DNA of 64,000 nucleotides from a bacterium (GTDB lineage: Bacteria; Bacteroidota; Ignavibacteria; Ignavibacteriales; Ignavibacteriaceae): the NCBI GenBank assembly GCA_016716565.1, contig JADJWC010000002.1:124001-188000 (forward strand), given 5' to 3'. The translations under genes were made by a program, and so were the position numbers. Within the stretch, counting starts at the first letter, position 1; each line of letters begins with the position of its first letter. Under the pieces are notes generated by a model that worked only from the letters and a program-made list of their open reading frames with translations, ran no database searches and was not told the DNA's origin. Positions 43,745 to 53,966 of this stretch are shown piece by piece.

Positions 43745-45598
43745 TTATTTAATCAGCATCATCTTTCGCGTCAGCTCGGTGCTGCCGGAAATAATTCTGT
43801 ACAAATACAATCCGCTGCTCAGTTTTTCAGCATTAAAATTAACTTCGTGAACTCCTGCAGGATATTTTCCTTCTGCTACTGTTGCAACCTCTGTTCCTAA
43901 TGCATCGAATACTTTCAATGTAATATATGAAGCTTCAGGCAGTTGGAAGCTAATTGTTGTTGTTGGGTTGAACGGATTGGGATAGTTCTGACTGAGTGCA
44001 AATTCTTTCACAGTAAATAAATTCACTTCCAGCTCATTTGAATAATTTACAGCACCATCATAATCAACCTGCTTCAAACGGTAGTGATATGTTCCGTCAT
44101 AGAAAAGTCTGTCTTCAAACTGATATAAATTTCTTTCGGTTGAGTTGCCGTGTCCCTCAACGAATCCAATTTCAATCCATTCACTCTCTTCTTCTGCTTG
44201 ATTCAAATCTCTTCTTTCAATATAGAATCCGAGGTTGTTTAGTTCACTTGAAGTCTGCCAGGATAAAAAGACTTTTCCGTCTTCTGCATTTGCAGCAAAA
44301 TTATTCAGCTCAACCGGAATTGTTATTGAGTCTTCAATGATTGAAACCCAAACACTCAGACTGGTCTGAAGCCGCATCCATATCGGATAAATCTTTCCAT
44401 CTAAAGCCGCAATGTTTGTGTAATCACCAAAGAATACTCCGGATGTTGGTGTAAAAGAACTTTCACTGATCTTGAAGTTATCAAAAGTAGCGCCGCCGTC
44501 AGTTGATTTTGCAACAAAGACATCGGTTGCAGCACCGGTTGTGTTTCTTCTATCATAAAAAACAAACCATAAATGACCGGTTGAAGGATCAATGGTTGAC
44601 CAAACAAAAAACTGATGACGGGTTGTGTTATCGTTGTTGACTTTTATCGGAGAAGTCCACGTATTACCACCGTTTGTTGATCTTGCCATAAAAATATCAG
44701 TATCAGTTGCACCATTTCTCTGATCTGACCAAACCACATAAACATTTCCTCTGTAAGGTGAATTGCTGATATCACACATTGTAATCGGGAGTCCGTTGCA
44801 TCTGTAAATTCCTGAAACCTCAAAATCCCAACCGCCGGGAATATCGGAAACAAAAATATCCTGTCCCCAAGTTTGACCACCATCAAGTGATTTATCGAAT
44901 ACGATTCCAACCGGACCAGCCCACGCAACATAAACTTCGCCATTTGGTCCAACACAAGGAACTGCACCTTCAGTTGTATGATCGCTGTCTATACAATTTC
45001 CACTGACATCACTTATTACTTTTGTCGGGCTCCATGATAAACCATAATCGGTTGATTTTGAAAATCTTATTCTCGAACTATCCGACTGATTTGAACTGCC
45101 ATAGTCATCGAACTCAGTCCACGTGGCATATATTGTTCCCCTGTATGGAGATTGCGAATGATCTACCGCCAGCCATTCCTTATCCTGTGCTTGAGGTGAG
45201 ATACCCTGATAAATTCCTACTCCACCATTCCAGCTGAGTCCGTTATTAGTTGACCTTTGCACAACTATTCTATCAATCCACCAGCCTGATATCGGGTTAG
45301 AAAGATGTGAATAATAAAGATTACCAAGGCTGTCAAATAAGACGACGGGATCGCCCCAGACTCCGAGAGAACTTGAAACCATTTGAGATTCCGTCCAGGT
45401 TAATCCGCCATTAGTTGAGCGATAAAAACAATTAATGTTTGCTCCTGCGGCAAGTATATTCGGATTAAGAGGATTGATGGCAATCGTAACTTCGTTTGGA
45501 CTGCCGCTGTTATCAACCAGTATATTTGGATACTGAGAAAAGAGATTAACCGAAGTTAACAATACAATAAGAAGAGAAATGTTAAGAATTTTTTTCAT
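43745..45598 (-). CDS. Secreted sialidase-like BNR-repeat protein with sorting domain
   Basis: 617 residues: signal peptide (1-22), a six-bladed-propeller-like domain with Asp-box motifs (RSTNGGLTW, KSLDGGQTW, RSTNGGNTW, KSTDGGATF; about 30-420), a beta-sandwich linker, and the NYPNPFNPTTTISF sorting domain ending in KMMLIK. Asp boxes occur in sialidases and many other exoproteins. The catalytic arginine triad of sialidases is not obvious, so the enzyme class is open. Confidence 0.88.
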   Translation of the reverse strand: MKKILNISLLIVLLTSVNLFSQYPNILVDNSGSPNEVTIAINPLNPNILAAGANINCFYRSTNGGLTWTESQMVSSSLGVWGDPVVLFDSLGNLYYSHLSNPISGWWIDRIVVQRSTNNGLSWNGGVGIYQGISPQAQDKEWLAVDHSQSPYRGTIYATWTEFDDYGSSNQSDSSRIRFSKSTDYGLSWSPTKVISDVSGNCIDSDHTTEGAVPCVGPNGEVYVAWAGPVGIVFDKSLDGGQTWGQDIFVSDIPGGWDFEVSGIYRCNGLPITMCDISNSPYRGNVYVVWSDQRNGATDTDIFMARSTNGGNTWTSPIKVNNDNTTRHQFFVWSTIDPSTGHLWFVFYDRRNTTGAATDVFVAKSTDGGATFDNFKISESSFTPTSGVFFGDYTNIAALDGKIYPIWMRLQTSLSVWVSIIEDSITIPVELNNFAANAEDGKVFLSWQTSSELNNLGFYIERRDLNQAEEESEWIEIGFVEGHGNSTERNLYQFEDRLFYDGTYHYRLKQVDYDGAVNYSNELEVNLFTVKEFALSQNYPNPFNPTTTISFQLPEASYITLKVFDALGTEVATVAEGKYPAGVHEVNFNAEKLSSGLYLYRIISGSTELTRKMMLIK

Positions 45599-45665
45599 TC
45601 TGATTCCTGTTGAAATTTAGTTTAAATTTAATTGTTAATAAATATCTGATAGATCTATAAAAGTT

Positions 45666-47033
45666 TTATTCCTTTATCAATTTGTTTTTAACCCGTCCGC
45701 CTTTTTTCATTGGATCGTCAGGATATCCAAGTTCTTTCCAGTTGAGCAATCCTTCACCGCCTTTTCCGTGGCAGGAAGTACATTTAAGAGCGTTGTCTGC
45801 ACTCATCACCATATGATTGATTGGCCAGTACATTTTTGTTTCAATGAAATCTACCGTACCGGAAAATTCCTGATTTATCTGCTGCATTCCTCTTGTCGAC
45901 GCAGTGACCCAATCAGATGTACTTGCGTAACTTTCTTCTCCAAAAATTCTCGGGATGATAAGATTTTTATTTACAGGATCGTAAGGTTGTTTAGATTTAA
46001 CAACTTTGAAAGGAGAAATTTTTGATTTTGGATTTGAAATTTTACCTGCTGGTTTGTTTATGTCAATCACTTTTGACTTTTCAATTTTTTCACCAAGCTC
46101 ATAATAATCTGAAGAACCATCACTCCAGTAATACTCCGGTTTTATATTTTTTGACCATACGAGTTCGCCGAAATTTTTAAAGTAAGTTTCCTGACCGTAT
46201 TCATCTTTTGTTGATTCCCTGTCTTCACCTGCTTTTGACCAATCCCAGAAAGTAACTGTTGGTTCTGTTCTTGCATAAGTTGGAATATGACAGGTTTGAC
46301 ACGCAACCGCTGATGAATGATTGTTCAAGTTTTCCTTTTTGTGAGGATTTGCATCGTGACAATTTTCGCAAGCTACAGGACTTTCTCCTGCTTCATTTTT
46401 AAGTGAGATATTATGCGCTTCACTTTCGTGACAATCGGAACAACCGAATCCCAATCCGCCGAGATGATAATCAATTTCTTCGGACGGACTGAGAAGACTT
46501 GCATCCATCGCTCCGCTTCGTAAAAGAACTCCCCCGCTTCCACTGAAATGACAGGTCGCACAATTTTCTGTTTTTGGTTTACCAACACTTTGAGCCACTG
46601 CAAGTAAGTCAACATCTGCTTCAGAAATTCCTGAACCGAACGGCAATCTCTTGTAAGTACCCGTTTGATCATGACAAACAAGACAATCAATATTTTCCGC
46701 TGAATTAAACTCAAATGATTCATCCATTCCTGCAAATGGAACATGGCAGGATACACACTGACTTGAACTATCAGTGACAAACAAACAAAAATTATTTATC
46801 GGTACATATTTCCCGTTAACTAACTCTGGTTTGAATTTGGCCGATGTTGCACTCGAAAGCCAGTTCCAATGATTGGATTGCAACACTTGCTCTCCCATAT
46901 CATCGTGACACATCAGACATTCAGCAGTGACATCCATTGGTGAATCATAAGGTCCGGAAACGTTTTCTTTATGATCCTGGGAAAATGATGATTGGGAAAT
47001 AATCAGCAGTGGGATGAGAAACAACTTTTTCAT
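45666..47033 (-). CDS. Octaheme c-type cytochrome (OTR-like)
   Basis: 455 residues, signal peptide (1-18), eight CxxCH motifs: CLMCH, CVSCH, CLVCH, CATCH, CSDCH, CENCH, CQTCH and CTSCH. The count and spacing resemble octaheme tetrathionate reductase of Shewanella, a periplasmic enzyme that also reduces nitrite and hydroxylamine in vitro. The substrate here cannot be read from sequence. It implies an anaerobic or microaerobic respiration. Confidence 0.88.
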   Translation of the reverse strand: MKKLFLIPLLIISQSSFSQDHKENVSGPYDSPMDVTAECLMCHDDMGEQVLQSNHWNWLSSATSAKFKPELVNGKYVPINNFCLFVTDSSSQCVSCHVPFAGMDESFEFNSAENIDCLVCHDQTGTYKRLPFGSGISEADVDLLAVAQSVGKPKTENCATCHFSGSGGVLLRSGAMDASLLSPSEEIDYHLGGLGFGCSDCHESEAHNISLKNEAGESPVACENCHDANPHKKENLNNHSSAVACQTCHIPTYARTEPTVTFWDWSKAGEDRESTKDEYGQETYFKNFGELVWSKNIKPEYYWSDGSSDYYELGEKIEKSKVIDINKPAGKISNPKSKISPFKVVKSKQPYDPVNKNLIIPRIFGEESYASTSDWVTASTRGMQQINQEFSGTVDFIETKMYWPINHMVMSADNALKCTSCHGKGGEGLLNWKELGYPDDPMKKGGRVKNKLIKE

Positions 47034-47221
47034 ATAGATTTAATATTTGTCAATTATTATGAAAAATTATTAAGAGAAATTTACCAACTTTTTTAGGTTA
47101 AAAGTATCTTAATTTCTTTTATTTATTAAAGAAACAAGAGTTATTGCAGAAGTTTCAGTGGAATAAATATTGCAATTCACAGTTATTTGGAATAAGTTTT
47201 AAGAAATAATTATTCACAACT

Positions 47222-48285
47222 GTGCAAATAATAAAAAACATATTGCTGCTTTATTTGCTTTTATCCTCATCTGTTGTACTTGCTCAGAATTCTACAATAC
47301 CACATCCCGGATCTCCAATATTTTCTTCATCGGCAAGCATTTATTCCGATCATTATTTTTCAACACTAATTGATAATGAAATAAATGCATCACCCAAAAT
47401 GAAACTTGCGATGGCAAGTCAACCAATTTTTGTAAACAGCGAAAGCCCTTTGATCGATGGTACAATTTGGAGAGCAAATTCCGACATCGACTATTTGAGA
47501 TTAAGTTCTATCGGCGGACTGATGCTTGCTGCAAATCTCATTGCACTTGATTATCAGATGGATATCTGGTATAGCGAAAAAACAACAGGCTTTCATTCAC
47601 TCGATTTAGTTGAGGATTGGGGAAAATACCAGCAGATGGATAAGTTCGGTCACTTTACTGATGCATACTTTACAAGTGATCTTTCCGGAAAAATTTATCG
47701 CTGGTCAGGAATGTCAGGCAACACTTCTGTCTGGCTTGGTGCATTGACCGGATGGTTGTGGATGCTTGAGATTGAGTTGAACGATGCATTTATGGCTGAA
47801 TGGGGCTTTAGCTGGGGTGATATGCTTGCAAATACCGCAGGCTCAACATTCTATGTGCTTCAGCAATTCAACTATGATCTGCTTGGCGGAATTCATCCAA
47901 AATTCAGCTGGCATAAATCCGATGCCTGGAAAGAGATGAGATACAATCGTGATCCAAAAGCTCTGATTGAAGATTATGAAGGGATGACTTTTTGGGTAAC
48001 AGTAAATCCACATCATTATTTTCCAGATAGTTGGAAGAAAACTTACCCTGAATGGCTTGCACCGCTTGGGCTTGCTTTCGGTGTCAGTGCAAAGATATCG
48101 GAATTAATCCATGGGGCGGATACCAGGAATATTTCTTCGGACTCGATGTTGATCTTAGAAAATTACCAATCTGGGGAGATTCCGGACTGATGAAATTTAT
48201 TGTGAGTGAAGTTAACTTCCTCCGTCTGCCTATGCCGACAATTCGCTTTTCACCACAGGGAACGTGGTTCGGATTTTATTTTTAA
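47222..48285 (+). CDS. DUF2279 protein (frameshifted near C-terminus)
   Basis: Signal peptide (about 1-22), then DUF2279: MDKFGHFTDAYFTSDL, GWLWMLEIELNDAFMAEWGFSWGD-type segment and PKFSWHKSD. The frame ends at 48190 after an out-of-frame tail. At about 48094 one missing G restores SAKDIGINPWGGYQEYFFGLD and runs to 48285, which matches the usual family C-terminus. GTG start. Probably an outer-membrane or periplasmic protein of unknown role. Confidence 0.75.
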
Positions 48286-48396
48286 TAACACACTTTTAAC
48301 GCAATCCTTACAAGCTGTGCTCACTGCAATATTAGTTTACTGATTTATTACTGATATTTACTTTCAATAAAAAATATTTATTGGAAGGGATTAAAA

Positions 48397-49347
48397 ATGT
48401 CAGTAATGGATGCAAAAAAAAATCAATTCAACAAAAAAGCTTTTAGAGATTATATTTTTATCACAATCGGTGCCGCAATTATGGCACTCGGTATTGGAAT
48501 TTTTCTTGTTGATGCTAAAGTTGTACCAGGAGGTGTCAGTGGATTATCAATGGCAATTTATTATCTGACAGGCGGTGCATTCCCGATTGGTGTTACTATC
48601 TGGCTTCTTAATATTCCACTATTCATCTGGGGAGTGAAAGAGCTCGGGACACAGTTCGGTGCAAGAACATTTTTTGGATTTACTTTGAATTCATTCTTTA
48701 TCGATTTCTTTAGGGGTGAACTTCCGGGATTCAGTTTTATTCAGCTTCAAAACACCGAAACAATAATGAGACTGCGACAAGATGATTTTCTATTTTTGAT
48801 TTTGCTCGGTGCTGCACTACTTGGAATTGGATTAGGTCTGGTTTTCAAATTCAGAGGATCAACTGCTGGAAGTGATATTGTCGCGGCGATAATGCAAAAA
48901 AGATTCGGCATCAAACCAGGAATGGCAATTATGATAATTGATTTCTTCGTAATTGTAATTGCAGGATTTATAATAGAACTAAAAGATCTTGCTGGTGACA
49001 GAAGTGCAATGACACTTACACTTTACGCTTTGTTTCTGCTTTTTGTTTCGGGCAGACTTGTCGATGCGATCATTGATGGCTTTGATTATGCTCGTGCTGC
49101 ATATATAATCTCTGATAAAAACGATGAAATTGCCAAAGTAATTATGAAGGATTTTAGCAGAGGAGCAACGGCTGTTAAAGCCCGTGGTCTTTATAGAAAT
49201 GTTGACAGAGAAATTATTTTTACCGTTGTGGCTTTAAGAGAACTCGGAAAACTTACACATACAATTAAGCAAATTGACCCTCAAGCTTTTGTTACAGTCA
49301 ATAATGTTCACGAAGTATTGGGAGAAGGATTCAGAAGAAGAATTTAG
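48397..49347 (+). CDS. YitT family membrane protein
   Basis: 316 residues: five or six helices (about 18-220; GIFLVDAKVVPGGVSGLSMA, GSTAGSDIVAAIMQ) and a C-terminal DUF2179 domain (about 225-316; RGATAVKARGLY, LTHTIKQIDPQAFVTV). Transport substrate unknown. GGAAGG lies before the ATG. Confidence 0.9.
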   Translation: MSVMDAKKNQFNKKAFRDYIFITIGAAIMALGIGIFLVDAKVVPGGVSGLSMAIYYLTGGAFPIGVTIWLLNIPLFIWGVKELGTQFGARTFFGFTLNSFFIDFFRGELPGFSFIQLQNTETIMRLRQDDFLFLILLGAALLGIGLGLVFKFRGSTAGSDIVAAIMQKRFGIKPGMAIMIIDFFVIVIAGFIIELKDLAGDRSAMTLTLYALFLLFVSGRLVDAIIDGFDYARAAYIISDKNDEIAKVIMKDFSRGATAVKARGLYRNVDREIIFTVVALRELGKLTHTIKQIDPQAFVTVNNVHEVLGEGFRRRI

Positions 49348-49431
49348 TTTTTTATATCCAACGGAACATACTTCTCTCGCAAACGTCTGAAATTTATAAT
49401 TCTATTTTGTCTTTAACAATCGGAGGATCAA

Positions 49432-50028
49432 ATGGGAAAATTTTATCTAAAATTAATGCTTGGCTGCCTTAGTTTATTCTTCATCTTCACTAACGCAAAT
49501 GCACAGGAAAACCTAAAAGAAAAATTAAACAAAATTGAAGGTTCAGTCGATAAGATCACTATCACAGCCGATGGCAAAGAGTATTCATTTGAAGGTGATG
49601 AGGCTGAAAAACTTTTTAAAAATTTAAAGCGGAGCTCAAATCACAGTTTTATGTGGAATACTTCGGAGGACAAATCGGGAAAGAAAAAAGTAATAATACT
49701 CGATGCAGATTCAGATAGTGATGAAATAGAAATTGAGAGCGATGATGATAACATAGTAATCGTAAAAACTGATGGTGATTTTGATGATGTGTCAGACGGT
49801 ATTCAGAAAAAAGTAAAAGTAGAAGTTGAAGACGGAAATAAAACCGTTACTGTAACGACAAAAGAAAATGGCGAAGAGAAAACTGAAGTTTATTCAGGAA
49901 AAGAAGCTGACGAATATATCGAAAAGATGAAAGCTGAGAACAAGGATTTTGATATCTCAATTGAGAAGAAAACTGACGGTAAAAAAGTGAAGAAGATTAT
50001 AATAGAAACCGATAAGGATGTAGAATAA
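49432..50028 (+). CDS. Secreted acidic protein, unknown
   Basis: 198 residues with a signal peptide (about 1-25, ending NANAQE). The mature part is very rich in Asp, Glu and Lys, with repeats of the form I-x-DGK-x-Y and EDGNKTVTVTTKENGEEKT, and an Asp/Glu run at about 102-112. It may bind cations such as Ca2+. GGAGG precedes the ATG. No family recognised. Confidence 0.7.
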   Translation: MGKFYLKLMLGCLSLFFIFTNANAQENLKEKLNKIEGSVDKITITADGKEYSFEGDEAEKLFKNLKRSSNHSFMWNTSEDKSGKKKVIILDADSDSDEIEIESDDDNIVIVKTDGDFDDVSDGIQKKVKVEVEDGNKTVTVTTKENGEEKTEVYSGKEADEYIEKMKAENKDFDISIEKKTDGKKVKKIIIETDKDVE

Positions 50029-50067
50029 TTTTAGAAATCAATTAAGAGGCGGAAACTTTTTTAAGAT

Positions 50068-50163
50068 CTGTCATCACGAGTCCGGTATTTACCGGACGAA
50101 GTGATCTCTAATATGAATATTAAGCAAAAGATTGCTTCGGTCGTTCCTCCCTCGCAATGACAG
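50068..50163. repeat. Second palindromic repeat family
   Basis: 96 bases with ends CTGTCAT/ATGACAG, segments CATCACGAG..CGAAGTGATC and GATTGCTTCGG..CTCGCAATGACAG. Palindrome TCCGGTATTTACCGGA is inserted at 50081-50096 between CATCACGAG and CGAAGTGATC. Such elements are widespread in Bacteroidetes and Chlorobi genomes. Confidence 0.75.
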
Positions 50164-50187
50164 ATTAAACGGAAACCACTCGCACAC

Positions 50188-50961
50188 TCAAAACGTAAAA
50201 TGCTTTATGTGCTCGCCCTTTTCACCGATCTCGGTCATTGCTTCAATTCCAATTTCAAGATGAACATCCGAATATTTCTGAGTTACTTCTTTATCTGATT
50301 CTTCCGTCTTGATTCCTTCAGGCAGCATCGGAACATCCGAAACTAAAAGCAAAGCACCACGCGGAATTTCATTTACCAATCCAACGATAAAAAGAGTTGC
50401 TGTTTCCATATCGATTGCAATAGTGGAAAGTTTGCGCAGATAATTTTTGAATTCATCATCCCATTCCCATAATCTTCTGTTGGTTGTATAAACAACTCCT
50501 GTTCTGTATTCAAATCCTCGTTGAACAATTTTATCCGAAACAAATTTGTGCAGTTTAAACGAAGGCAGTGCGGGAACTTCCGCTGGTTTGTAATCATTGC
50601 TTGTCCCCTCGCCTCTTATTGCGGCTGTTGGAAGAATAAAATGTCCAAGCTCAGTTGATTTTTTTAAGCCGCCGCATTTACCAAGAAATAAAACACCTTT
50701 TGGTGCTCGTGCAGAAAGTAAATCCATAATAGTCGCGGCGTTTGCCGAACCAATTCCAAAATTTATTATTGACAAACCATCTGAGTTTGTTGCTGTCTGC
50801 ATTGGCTTACCGAGACCTTTAATATCGGTCTTAAATTTAATTGCAAACTTCTCTACATAATCATCGAAGTTTGTGAGCAGCATATAATCGCCGAACTCAT
50901 CTATCTTTGTTCCCGTGTAACGCGGAAGCCAGTTTTTTGCTATGTCAAGTTTTGTTTTCAT
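50188..50961 (-). CDS. amn: AMP nucleosidase
   Basis: 257 residues of the nucleoside-phosphorylase fold: INFGIGSANAATIMDLL, VLFLGKCGGLKK, GEGTSNDY and IDMETATLFIVGL with the catalytic Glu/Asp region. Lacks the long N-terminal domain of E. coli Amn and matches the short Bacteroidetes form. It splits AMP into adenine and ribose 5-phosphate. Confidence 0.88.
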   Translation of the reverse strand: MKTKLDIAKNWLPRYTGTKIDEFGDYMLLTNFDDYVEKFAIKFKTDIKGLGKPMQTATNSDGLSIINFGIGSANAATIMDLLSARAPKGVLFLGKCGGLKKSTELGHFILPTAAIRGEGTSNDYKPAEVPALPSFKLHKFVSDKIVQRGFEYRTGVVYTTNRRLWEWDDEFKNYLRKLSTIAIDMETATLFIVGLVNEIPRGALLLVSDVPMLPEGIKTEESDKEVTQKYSDVHLEIGIEAMTEIGEKGEHIKHFTF

Positions 50962-51048
50962 TCTGAACGAAAAATAAACAAAATTAATCTAATCCTTGCT
51001 TTTACAATTATTATTTATTTAGTTTGTAAAAAAAACTTGGGGTCAGAA

Positions 51049-53913
51049 GTGAAAACATTGAGTTATTTATCACTTGTTACAATCATTTTAGTCTCTTCAG
51101 AATTATTCTCACAGTCTACCTATCTTGGGTATATGTTCATACCGACCGAGTACGGAAATTACTATTATTCAGAAATTATGGGCGGAACAATCAGTTCTGC
51201 AACAGGATTTGATGGAGCGGAAAATATAGACCTACCTTTTCCTTTTGAATACATGGGGGTTACATATTCTACTGCGAGAATTTCTGTCAATGGTTGGATT
51301 GAGATGGGACAAACTTACACTGGTCCTGGTGCATTTAATGAACTTGAGAGTACTGTGAAGAAACCTTTGATTTGCCCATTATGGAGTGATTTGTATGCTG
51401 ATGCACAAAGTGAGATAAGATATGAAACTATTGGAGAATATCCTGCTAGAATATTTGTTATTCAATGGAAAGACTTAACCTGGTATGGGAGTAGTACATC
51501 TAGGAAAAGTTTTCAAGTTAGGATTTGGGAATTGGATGGAACAATTGATTTCGTGTATGGTCCGGGAACCTCAGCCAGTTCTTTCTTTTCAGTTGGAATG
51601 AATAATCATATCGGTGGTATGGAAACTTCATTAGCGTTACACCGATGCCATTTCCCTATGGTTTTACTGTATCAACTGTAACTGCCAACAATTCTAACTA
51701 CGACCTTTCTCTTTTACCAGAAAACTTGATTATTAGCTTTGTACCTCAACTATATCACTATTACGGATCAAAAGTACCCAAACGCCGGATAGTGTTTTTG
51801 TTGGAAATCTAAATCAGAAAATTCTAGCAATTATAATTCCAAGTCATGACGGAGGAGTGTTGACTCCACCACAAGTATTAAAATTTTACTTAAGTACCTA
51901 CGGAACAAACAATCTAAATGATATTGTTAATGCCAAATTATTCTCTACAGGTTCATCACCTTATTTCAACACCAATCATCAGATAGGTGAAACCTTTGCA
52001 AACCCAACTGGTTTGTTTGAAATAAATAATATGACATATGAATATCTGATTAATAATGAGCCCAATTATTATTGGTTAGCTTACGATATTTCTGTTGATG
52101 CAACTGCTGGCAACTATGTTGACGGGAATTGTTATAGAATTGATTTGACCGGACCGCAAATTTATCCGGATTCTTTACTCACGGGTCCAAAATTGGTTGT
52201 CATTGAAAATACACTTCCAACCAATTTAACAGTTGGATTAGGAGGCAATTTCAATAGCATAACAGAAGCTTTCCAAGCTTTAGAGAATCAATCGATTAGC
52301 TCACCTACGATTTTAGAAATATTAAGTACATACAATCCCACAAATGAAATTTTTCCAATAGAGATTCCTTTAATAAATGGAAGTTCACAGAATAATACTA
52401 TCACTATTCGTCCAGCCATAGGTGCAACTAATATTAATCTCATTAGTAATTCAACAATTTTACTTTTCACAATAGTACTTTTACAACAATTGATGGCAGG
52501 TCGGGTGGAACTGGTGAAGAGAAGGAATTATCACTTATAAATACATCCTTAAATTCCAGTACAATTCTTTTCCTCGATGGCTCTTCTTTCAACTCAATTA
52601 TGTATTGTAACATTCTCGGTAGTGATACAAGTTCAACAGATGGTGTGGTTTCATTTAAACCTTACAATAACACTAATAACACTTTAGCAAATTGTCTAAT
52701 TGCAAATTATGATAATAACTTACCTTCGTTTGGGATAAAAATCTTTAATGATTACCAAAGTGGTCAGGGTGGTTCTCATCAAACTGTAATAGATTGTGAA
52801 ATTAAAAATTTCAAAAAAGCAGGAATAGAAATTCACATAGCAGATAATTCGTCGTTAATCGGGAATATTATCCACAATGAATTAGAAGTATCAAGTAATT
52901 CATTATCAGGAATTAATTGTTACGCTAGGCATGTGACAATAAGTAAGTGTAAAATCTATGATTTGATTTCCAGTGAATTAAATTCAAATGATGTATATGG
53001 GATAAAGATTTTGAGAGGTTGGGGCGGAGTTGTTGACAATAATTTTATTTCTCTCTCAGGTAATGAACAATCATCTATTACTGGAATTTATTTAAAGGGA
53101 GAATTATTTATTGGTTATTATTTCTACTATAATTCAATTAACATTTTTGGAAATTGTGAAAATTCTGAGGGTAGTAGTTGCCTTAAAAGGGATTGGACTT
53201 TGACTGAAAATCCTTCTTTGTACCCACCATGGTATTTACTCAATAACATTCTTGTAAATAAAAGAGTGAATACATCAGGTAATGGAATACATTTGGCTAT
53301 TGATTCTAATGATCCTTATTATTCAGCAGATTATGACTACAATAATTACTATGTAGCACCTTCAAATAATTATATCGGGAAGTGGATAAACACTTATGCT
53401 TCAAATATCGAAGAATGGAAAATATTGAGTAACCGAGATCCGAATTCAGTGAGTACGGATGTAATTTTTATTTCTGATACCGATTTGCATTTGACTGGGA
53501 GTTCTATTGGAGACAGTTTGTTAATTGGAATTCCAATAAGCGGAATAACTCATGATATAGATGGTGAATTAAGAGATCCCATTTCACCATATAAAGGTGC
53601 TGATGAAGTGGATAGTCCAGTCGTTATTACAGAGACTATTAAAAAACCATCGAATTATTCTCTTTTTCAAAACTACCCTAACCCATTCAACTCATCTACA
53701 ACAATTGCTTATGGATTGCCTAAAGCAACATATGTTTCGCTAATCATTTATGATTGCTTGGCGAACAATGTTAGAACATTAGTTAATGAAGTTCAAGCAG
53801 CTGGGACACATTATGTAGTTTTTGAATCAAATAATCTTTCCAGCGGAATATACTTCATGAGAATTCGAGCAGAGAATTGGGATGAAACGAAACGAATAAT
53901 TATCTTAAAATAA
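51049..53913 (+). pseudogene. Secreted sorting-domain protein broken by three frameshifts
   Basis: Start GTG at 51049 gives a signal peptide (about 1-22). Reading resumes in new frames at about 51630 (one base missing in ACTTCATT), 51770 (A-run one short) and 52467. Joined, it is a single protein of about 950 residues: a beta-sandwich N-domain, a right-handed beta-helix (about 52600-53560) and a C-terminal sorting domain with NYPNPFNSSTTIAYGLP ending in KRIIILK. Either a decaying gene or base-call errors. Confidence 0.75.
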
Positions 53914-53966
53914 GAGTAAGGCGCTGAATAAATCTTACTCTTTCTCTTACTCATACGCTGAGTGCT

